Source of the DNA: an archaeon UBA168 | Lineage (GTDB): Archaea > Thermoproteota > Thermoprotei_A > Marsarchaeales > UBA168 | DNA: 9,241 nucleotides | Direction of reading: 5' to 3' | Assembly: GCA_002507085.1 (NCBI GenBank) | Contig: DAYW01000004.1 | Span: forward strand, 1,770-11,010 | Part shown: positions 6,073-9,241 of the stretch, one piece after another | How positions within the stretch are numbered: position 1 is the stretch's first letter | Layout of the letters: each line of letters opens with the position of its first letter | Translations under genes and position numbers: made by a program | Notes under the pieces: generated by a model | What the model saw: the letters and a program-made list of their open reading frames with translations, nothing else | What the model was told of the DNA's origin: nothing | Database searches by the model: none

Positions 6073-7104
6073 ATGCAACGCCTTTGCGGATTTAACTTTG
6101 GCAACTGGCTTTCTCAGGCAGAGTTCACGCCAGAAAGGGTCTCTTTCTACACCGAAAGAGACCTGAAGTACATGGCCGATCTCGGTTTCAACTTTTTGCG
6201 CCTTCCTGTGGATTACTTCTTCTTTGAGGTAGAACCGTACAAGTACGACGAGGCTCGCCTCTGCATAGTGGACAGGGCCCTGTCATGGGCAAACAAGTAT
6301 GGCATAAACGTCCTCTTGGACATGCATCACCTGCCGGGATACGGGGTTGGGCGCAGGGATTACAGCCTTTGGACCGACAGGGAGAAGCAGAGGAGGGCGG
6401 AGGCCATATGGAGGTACCTCACCAGGAGGTACAGGGACTACGGCGATGAACTGGCATTTGACGTGATAAACGAGCCCGACGGCGTGACCAACGAAAACCT
6501 CCTATCATTTTACGAGAAGATGATAACCGCCATAAGGGATGAGGACGATGACAGGCTCATCTACGTCGAGGGAAATGACTTCGGCAGGATACCCATAGTC
6601 GTGAAGGAAAAGCGCGTTGTCTACTCCTTCCATCAATACGAGCCCATGTGGGTCACGCATCTCGGGGCGAGCTGGGCTGGCGATGGTATCTATCACCTGG
6701 GGCTTATGGGCGCTCAGCCCGACTATCCCGGCGCTCCCGACCTAAGCGAGATAGCCAAGCTTTACCCCAACGATTGGATCCTTAGGTACGACAAGAAGTA
6801 TGCGGACAGGAGCTACCTCGAAAGCGTTATGGCGCCCTGGTTCAAGCTTCAAGAACAAGGGGAAGTCGTGCACTGCAGCGAGTTTGGTGTTTACGCCAAG
6901 ATGGCAAAGAGGAGCACCGCTCTCAACTGGTATGAGGACATGCTCTCAATACTGAAGCAGAGGAACGTGGGCTGGGCGCTCTGGAACCTCAGGGGGCCTT
7001 TCGGCGTGATCTCCACGGGAAGGGACGAGTGGCAAACCGGAAGGACTCCATGGGGAGAGCCCCTGGACGAGGGAATACTGGAGGTCCTGAGGAAGTACCT
7101 CTGA
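6073..7104 (+). CDS. Glycoside hydrolase family 5 (cellulase-type) enzyme, apparently cytoplasmic
   Basis: A 343-residue single-domain TIM-barrel hydrolase of clan GH-A. Features in order: GFNFGNWLS (6-14), the usual GH5 opening; FLRLPVDY (41-48) with the conserved Arg43; LLDMHHLPGY (81-90); DVINEPDG (130-137), whose Glu134 after Asn133 is the predicted acid/base; SFHQYEP (185-191) with the conserved His/Tyr pair; HCSEFGVY (267-274), whose Glu270 is the predicted nucleophile; and WALWNLRGPFG (301-311), the substrate-platform Trp region. It should hydrolyse beta-linked gluco- or manno-type oligosaccharides by the retaining mechanism; the substrate is not predictable. There is no signal peptide, membrane anchor or carbohydrate-binding module, so it probably acts inside the cell on imported or endogenous oligosaccharides. 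The frame is open back to a TTG at 6022, but the ATG at 6073 matches the family N-terminus and fits the promoter. It is followed 47 nt later by lplA on the same strand. Confidence 0.92.
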   Translation: MQRLCGFNFGNWLSQAEFTPERVSFYTERDLKYMADLGFNFLRLPVDYFFFEVEPYKYDEARLCIVDRALSWANKYGINVLLDMHHLPGYGVGRRDYSLWTDREKQRRAEAIWRYLTRRYRDYGDELAFDVINEPDGVTNENLLSFYEKMITAIRDEDDDRLIYVEGNDFGRIPIVVKEKRVVYSFHQYEPMWVTHLGASWAGDGIYHLGLMGAQPDYPGAPDLSEIAKLYPNDWILRYDKKYADRSYLESVMAPWFKLQEQGEVVHCSEFGVYAKMAKRSTALNWYEDMLSILKQRNVGWALWNLRGPFGVISTGRDEWQTGRTPWGEPLDEGILEVLRKYL

Positions 7105-7123
7105 CGTGCTTCAACCCGCTACG

Positions 7124-7131
7124 TTTAAAAA
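7124..7131 (+). promoter_or_regulatory. TATA-like box of the lplA-lplB unit
   Basis: TTTAAAAA starts 28 nt before the lplA ATG at 7152 in the 47-nt gap after the GH5 gene. No Shine-Dalgarno sequence lies between it and the start, so lplA probably begins a leaderless transcript rather than being read only from the GH5 promoter. Confidence 0.55.
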
Positions 7132-7151
7132 CGAAAGCAAGGATTTTTCAC

Positions 7152-8009
7152 ATGAAGCTAAGAGTAGTTCAGGCAGAGTTCGAGGACCCCTACTACAATC
7201 TGGCGGTAGAAGAAGCCATACCGATAGCGGTTGGGCGCGGGCTGGTCGATCCCACGCTCAGGTTTTGGAGAAACAGGAACGCGGTGGTCATAGGCAGGTT
7301 TCAGTGCCCCGAACTCGAGGTTAACCTGAAGCTTGCCGCCGAGAAAGGCGTTAGGGTGGTCAGGAGGTTCACGGGAGGCGGGGCCGTTTACCACGACATG
7401 GGCAACGTGAACTACGCGCTCTCCCTTAAATCCGAGCAGAACCCGGACATGCGCGCTTACTTCGAAAAGGTGGGCGATTCCGTGGCGGCCGGGCTCAACA
7501 GGCTGGCAGGCCCCGGTTTCTCTTACGTTCCCCTTAACGACATAGCCTACAAGGAGAGCAAGGTTTCGGGGCTGGCCGCGTCCATAGGCGAGGGATACGT
7601 CTTCGTTCACGGCGCCCTTCTGGCGAACGTTGACCTGAACCTGCTGTCCTCGGTCCTAAGGCCACCCCCAGAAAAGTTCGAGGGGAAGGCGGTGAGAAGC
7701 GTGGCAAAGCGGGTTGTCAACCTCTCTGAGATAGCTAAAAGGAACCTTTCCTTTGAGGAGATAAGCGACTCCATAACGGAGGGCTTCAGGGAGGTGATGG
7801 GCTTTGAGCCTTACAGGGCAGAGCTCTCCGAAGAGGAGAAGAAGATAGCGGATCAGCTGTACAGGGATAAGTACTCAACGCTCGACTGGAGCCTTGGCTC
7901 GCTTACCCTCTGCCCAACGACCCCTGAGGAAAGGGAGCTGATAAAGAGGGTCAGCTTGGGAAAGCGAGGCGATTATCGTGGCGCTCACCAGGGTGACTGG
8001 ATCGCTTAA
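7152..8009 (+). CDS. lplA: Lipoate-protein ligase, catalytic N-domain subunit
   Basis: A 285-residue protein equal to the large catalytic domain of lipoate-protein ligase A. It activates lipoate with ATP to lipoyl-AMP and transfers it to lysines of lipoyl domains. Visible motifs: DPYYNLAVEEA (12-22), LRFWRNRNAVVIGRFQ (36-51), RRFTGGGAVYHDMGNVNYAL (71-90), the lipoate/ATP-binding signature, and KVSGLAAS (137-144) with the invariant Lys137, followed by VFVHGALLANVDL. The small C-terminal domain of bacterial LplA is absent and is encoded by the next gene, as in Thermoplasma acidophilum, where both parts are needed for activation. After the usual end near SLGS (247-250) there is a tail of about 35 residues that overlaps the start of lplB by 32 nt. 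An upstream open stretch to 7029 lies inside the GH5 gene and is not part of the protein. It faces the E2/lipoyl-domain genes, its likely substrates. Confidence 0.92.
   Translation: MKLRVVQAEFEDPYYNLAVEEAIPIAVGRGLVDPTLRFWRNRNAVVIGRFQCPELEVNLKLAAEKGVRVVRRFTGGGAVYHDMGNVNYALSLKSEQNPDMRAYFEKVGDSVAAGLNRLAGPGFSYVPLNDIAYKESKVSGLAASIGEGYVFVHGALLANVDLNLLSSVLRPPPEKFEGKAVRSVAKRVVNLSEIAKRNLSFEEISDSITEGFREVMGFEPYRAELSEEEKKIADQLYRDKYSTLDWSLGSLTLCPTTPEERELIKRVSLGKRGDYRGAHQGDWIA
7966..7973 (+). promoter_or_regulatory. Shine-Dalgarno site deciding the lplB start
   Basis: GAGGCGAT, one mismatch from the archaeal GAGGTGAT site, lies four bases before the GTG at 7978 (eight from the GAGG core). It sits inside the lplA coding region and supports a GTG start for lplB that overlaps lplA by 32 nt in the +1 frame. 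Confidence 0.6.
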
Positions 8010-8397
8010 GTCAAAGGAGGGAAAGCTCGTAAGGGTGTCCGTTTACTACGCCCCACAAGGCGTGGACTCCGTGATGATAACGGGTGACTTTTTCATGGAG
8101 CCGCCCGAAGTGCTGGACCAGCTAATGATTAACCTCAAGGGTTTGCCAGTTGATCAGGTTCCTACAAGGGTTAAGGAGTTCCTTGAAAGCAAAAAGCCGA
8201 TAATGGTCGGAGTTAGCGCCGAGGACTTTGTGACCGCGTTTCAGAAGGCCATAACAAGCGGGGAGAAGGAAACCATAGAGCGAAAACTGGCGAAAAGATT
8301 AAGGATAGGAAGGCGCTTTCTCTTCCAGCTCTTTTTTCAAGTCGGCCAGAAACCTTGCCCCCTCTGCCCCGTCGAAAACCCTGTGATCCATGGATAA
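7978..8397 (+). CDS. lplB: Lipoate-protein ligase accessory C-domain protein, with anomalous antisense tail
   Basis: A small protein equivalent to the C-terminal domain of LplA, needed with the catalytic subunit for lipoate activation. The recognisable domain is residues about 8-100: GSLKSKEGKLVRVSVYYA, VDSVMITGDFFMEPPEVLDQ (the conserved ITGDFF motif), LKGLPVD and VGVSAEDFVTAFQKAI. It starts with GTG at 7978 behind a Shine-Dalgarno site, overlapping lplA by 32 nt. The open frame runs to 8397 (139 residues), but its last 33 residues (Arg107 onward, with RRFLFQLFFQ and CPLCPVE) are simply the antisense of the E2 gene's 3' end and look unlike the family. Skipping one A in the AAAA run at 8293-8296 would give ...LAKD and a TAA at 8300-8302, a normal length of about 107 residues, sharing TTAA with E2's stop. 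Identity of the domain is firm; the natural C-terminus is doubtful. Confidence 0.85.
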   Translation: MALTRVTGSLKSKEGKLVRVSVYYAPQGVDSVMITGDFFMEPPEVLDQLMINLKGLPVDQVPTRVKEFLESKKPIMVGVSAEDFVTAFQKAITSGEKETIERKLAKRLRIGRRFLFQLFFQVGQKPCPLCPVENPVIHG

Positions 8398-8952
8398 AGT
8401 GAGGTAAGCGTGGCCGTTTTCCCTTATGCGCCCAATGCCCAAGATGGCGGTCTGCGGGGGATTTATTATGGGCACAAAGTACTCGATGCCAAAGGAGCCA
8501 AGGTTGCTCACCGTGAATGTGCCTCCCGTCATGTCGTAAAGCTCCAGCTGTCCTTCCCTTGCCTTTTGCGCAAGGTCGTTTATCTCCTTTGTGATCTGTG
8601 AGAGGTTCTTCGTCTCCGCCTGCCCTATGACGGGTGCATAAAGACCCTTTGGTGTGTCAACCGCTACGCAGACGTTGGCCTCGGCGGCCAGCGATATCAC
8701 CTCATCCTCAAAAGTTGAGTTGACGTAAGGATGATTCATGAGCGCGTTAGCGCACGCTTTAACTATGTAGGCGTTTATGGAGGGCTTTTCCTGCCTTCTC
8801 TCCCTGTCGGAGAGGACGCTGCTCATGTCGACGTCGATGGTGAGATAGGCCGCCGGTATCTCCCTGTGAGAGTAAGATAGCCTCTCGCTGATCGTACGCC
8901 TTATTCCCTCAAGCGGCACCTTCTCCCTTACCTTTGGGACCCTAACGCTCAA
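8299..8952 (-). CDS. 2-oxoacid dehydrogenase E2 acyltransferase catalytic domain, stand-alone
   Basis: A 217-residue catalytic domain of dihydrolipoyl acyltransferase (E2), the core that moves an acyl group from lipoyl-lysine to CoA. Landmarks: KVPLEGIRRTISERL (11-25), the usual domain start; SINAYIVKACANAL (58-71); the hairpin VCVAVDTPKGLYAPVIGQA (94-112); GTFTVSNLGSFGIEYFVPII (144-163); and LSMDHRVFDG (186-195), with catalytic His190 and Asp194 of the HxxxDG motif. It lacks both the lipoyl domain and the peripheral-subunit-binding domain of a standard E2 (usually about 400 residues). The lipoyl domain is a separate gene immediately upstream in the same frame, divided from it by TAG plus three codons. 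Start: TTG at 8952, with AGGCGA (8963-8958) five bases upstream; a GTG at 8919 inside KVPL is an alternative. It ends TAA, convergent with lplB. Acyl specificity (pyruvate, branched-chain 2-oxoacid or acetoin) cannot be told. Confidence 0.9.
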   Translation of the reverse strand: MSVRVPKVREKVPLEGIRRTISERLSYSHREIPAAYLTIDVDMSSVLSDRERRQEKPSINAYIVKACANALMNHPYVNSTFEDEVISLAAEANVCVAVDTPKGLYAPVIGQAETKNLSQITKEINDLAQKAREGQLELYDMTGGTFTVSNLGSFGIEYFVPIINPPQTAILGIGRIRENGHAYLTLSMDHRVFDGAEGARFLADLKKELEEKAPSYP

Positions 8953-8957
8953 CTGTT

Positions 8958-8963
8958 TCGCCT
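8958..8963 (-). promoter_or_regulatory. Shine-Dalgarno-like site containing the lipoyl-gene stop codon
   Basis: On the minus strand the TAG stop at 8964-8962 runs into GCGA to make AGGCGA, followed by five bases (AACAG) and the TTG start. The upstream junction has the same plan: AGGTGA containing the E1-beta TGA, five bases (AAAAG), then ATG. The repetition supports separate, coupled initiation of E2. Confidence 0.5.
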
Positions 8964-9189
8964 AACTCACTTCGGCTATCTTGGTTCCCACCTTTACCCT
9001 GCTTCCCTCCGCGGCGATTATCTTGAGCGTCCCCGCCGCGGGAGCCTTGACGTCAAAGGTGGTCTTGGCGCCCTCAACTGAGGCGATGCCCTCTCCTGCC
9101 TCCACGTGATCTCCGTCCTTCTTCTTCCACTTGAGTATTCTCACGGTTTCCGTTGACGGGTCAACCCTTGGCGCAAAAACATCAGTCAT
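8962..9189 (-). CDS. Stand-alone lipoyl domain protein (E2 lipoyl domain)
   Basis: A 75-residue protein consisting of a single biotinyl/lipoyl-type beta-barrel domain. It reads TDVFAPRVDPSTETVRI, then KKKDGDHVEAGEGIASVEGAKTTF, then VKAPAAGTLKIIAAEGSRVKVGTKIAEV. The modified lysine is predicted in the hairpin VEGAKTT (Lys42 from this start; the classical E2 sequence is ETDKA), flanked by the paired Gly-rich turns of the fold. It should be lipoylated by the nearby LplA/LplB and carry acyl groups between E1 and E2. The ATG at 9189 is chosen because AGGTGA lies five bases upstream and MTDVFAP resembles the N-terminus of E2 lipoyl domains; an in-frame GTG at 9198 would add three residues but has no such site. 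Its TAG stop is followed in frame, after three codons, by the E2 catalytic gene. A biotin carrier is unlikely, since the MKM motif is missing. Confidence 0.85.
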   Translation of the reverse strand: MTDVFAPRVDPSTETVRILKWKKKDGDHVEAGEGIASVEGAKTTFDVKAPAAGTLKIIAAEGSRVKVGTKIAEVS

Positions 9190-9194
9190 CTTTT

Positions 9195-9200
9195 TCACCT
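9195..9200 (-). promoter_or_regulatory. Shine-Dalgarno site of the lipoyl-domain gene
   Basis: AGGTGA on the minus strand, five bases before the ATG at 9189, perfectly complementary to the archaeal 16S tail core. The TGA in it is also the stop codon of the upstream gene, so the two are tightly coupled. This decides the lipoyl gene's start in favour of 9189. Confidence 0.65.
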
Positions 9201-9241
9201 GATAAGGCTTTCGGCTGCGCGTAAGAGCTTATCCTCGTCGA
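9195..9241 (-). CDS. C-terminal end of an upstream gene, probably E1-beta of the same complex (partial)
   Basis: The last 14 codons before a TGA at 9197-9195 read DEDKLLRAAESLIR. A short helix of the form 'D...K/R(I/L)(L)xAAxxL' at the very end is typical of 2-oxoacid dehydrogenase E1 beta subunits, and the E1-beta then E2 order is common for these operons. Too little is present to prove identity; the frame, the shared stop/Shine-Dalgarno bases and the operon position are the support. Confidence 0.5.
   Translation of the reverse strand, partial: DEDKLLRAAESLIR

Noticed and set aside
7158..7610. 150-codon open frame on the minus strand
   Set aside because: Antisense shadow of lplA, whose motifs are unambiguous.
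8962..8964. TAG between lipoyl domain and E2 as a pyrrolysine codon
   Set aside because: It falls in an interdomain linker with no reason for a special residue. TAG also ends the aldo/keto reductase normally, no Pyl machinery is visible, and a Shine-Dalgarno-like site with a start codon follows.
1..9241. CRISPR arrays, tRNA/rRNA genes, insertion sequences, riboswitches, hairpin terminators
   Set aside because: I saw no regularly spaced repeats, tRNA-like cloverleaf, transposase motifs or terminal repeats. Intergenic gaps are all under about 75 bp and leave no room for large RNA elements.

Overview
The window looks like an archaeal chromosome segment, probably from a (thermo)acidophile-like lineage. 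I cannot fix the species or phylum. Evidence for Archaea: genes that open transcription units have TATA-like boxes about 23-28 nt upstream of the start codon and no Shine-Dalgarno site (leaderless mRNAs), while operon-internal genes have GGAG/AGGTGA-type sites. The lipoate ligase is the archaeal two-gene type (LplA plus separate LplB). Arginine is coded largely by AGG. Genes are packed tightly, with stop/start overlaps and shared convergent stop codons. I found no rRNA, tRNA, CRISPR array, insertion sequence or other mobile element.

Layout. (a) 1-1055 (-): an MFS permease cut by the left edge, divergent from (b) 1126-2130 (+), a GT-B/MurG-PseG-like glycosyltransferase; a near-palindromic TATA box lies between them. 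(c) 2127-5027 (-): a DtxR/MntR-type metalloregulator and an NRAMP-family metal transporter, coupled by an ATGA overlap, then an aldo/keto reductase that appears to have its own promoter inside the transporter gene. A perfect 20-bp DtxR-type palindrome (5032-5051) sits 4 bp before the regulator start, so the pair is probably metal-autoregulated. (d) 5071-6000 (-): a CitG/MdcB-family (triphosphoribosyl-dephospho-CoA synthase-like) protein, divergent from (e) 6073-7104 (+), an apparently cytoplasmic GH5 glycoside hydrolase. (f) 7152-8397 (+): LplA and LplB. (g) 8299-9241 (-), facing the ligase genes: the end of a 2-oxoacid dehydrogenase operon, with the last 14 codons of a probable E1-beta gene, a free-standing lipoyl domain and a separate E2 acyltransferase domain.

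Functionally the right third is a lipoylation module: LplA/LplB should attach lipoate to Lys42 of the small lipoyl protein, which then serves the E2 catalytic domain encoded next to it. This E2 is unusual. Lipoyl and catalytic domains are in one reading frame, split by a single TAG stop and three codons, and there is no peripheral-subunit-binding domain. The downstream gene nevertheless has its own Shine-Dalgarno-like site that includes the stop codon, so a genuine split gene is the simplest reading. A second anomaly is the LplB 3' end, which runs 99 nt antisense into the E2 gene. Removing one A from an AAAA run at 8293-8296 would end LplB exactly at E2's stop, as the other convergent pair in the window does.
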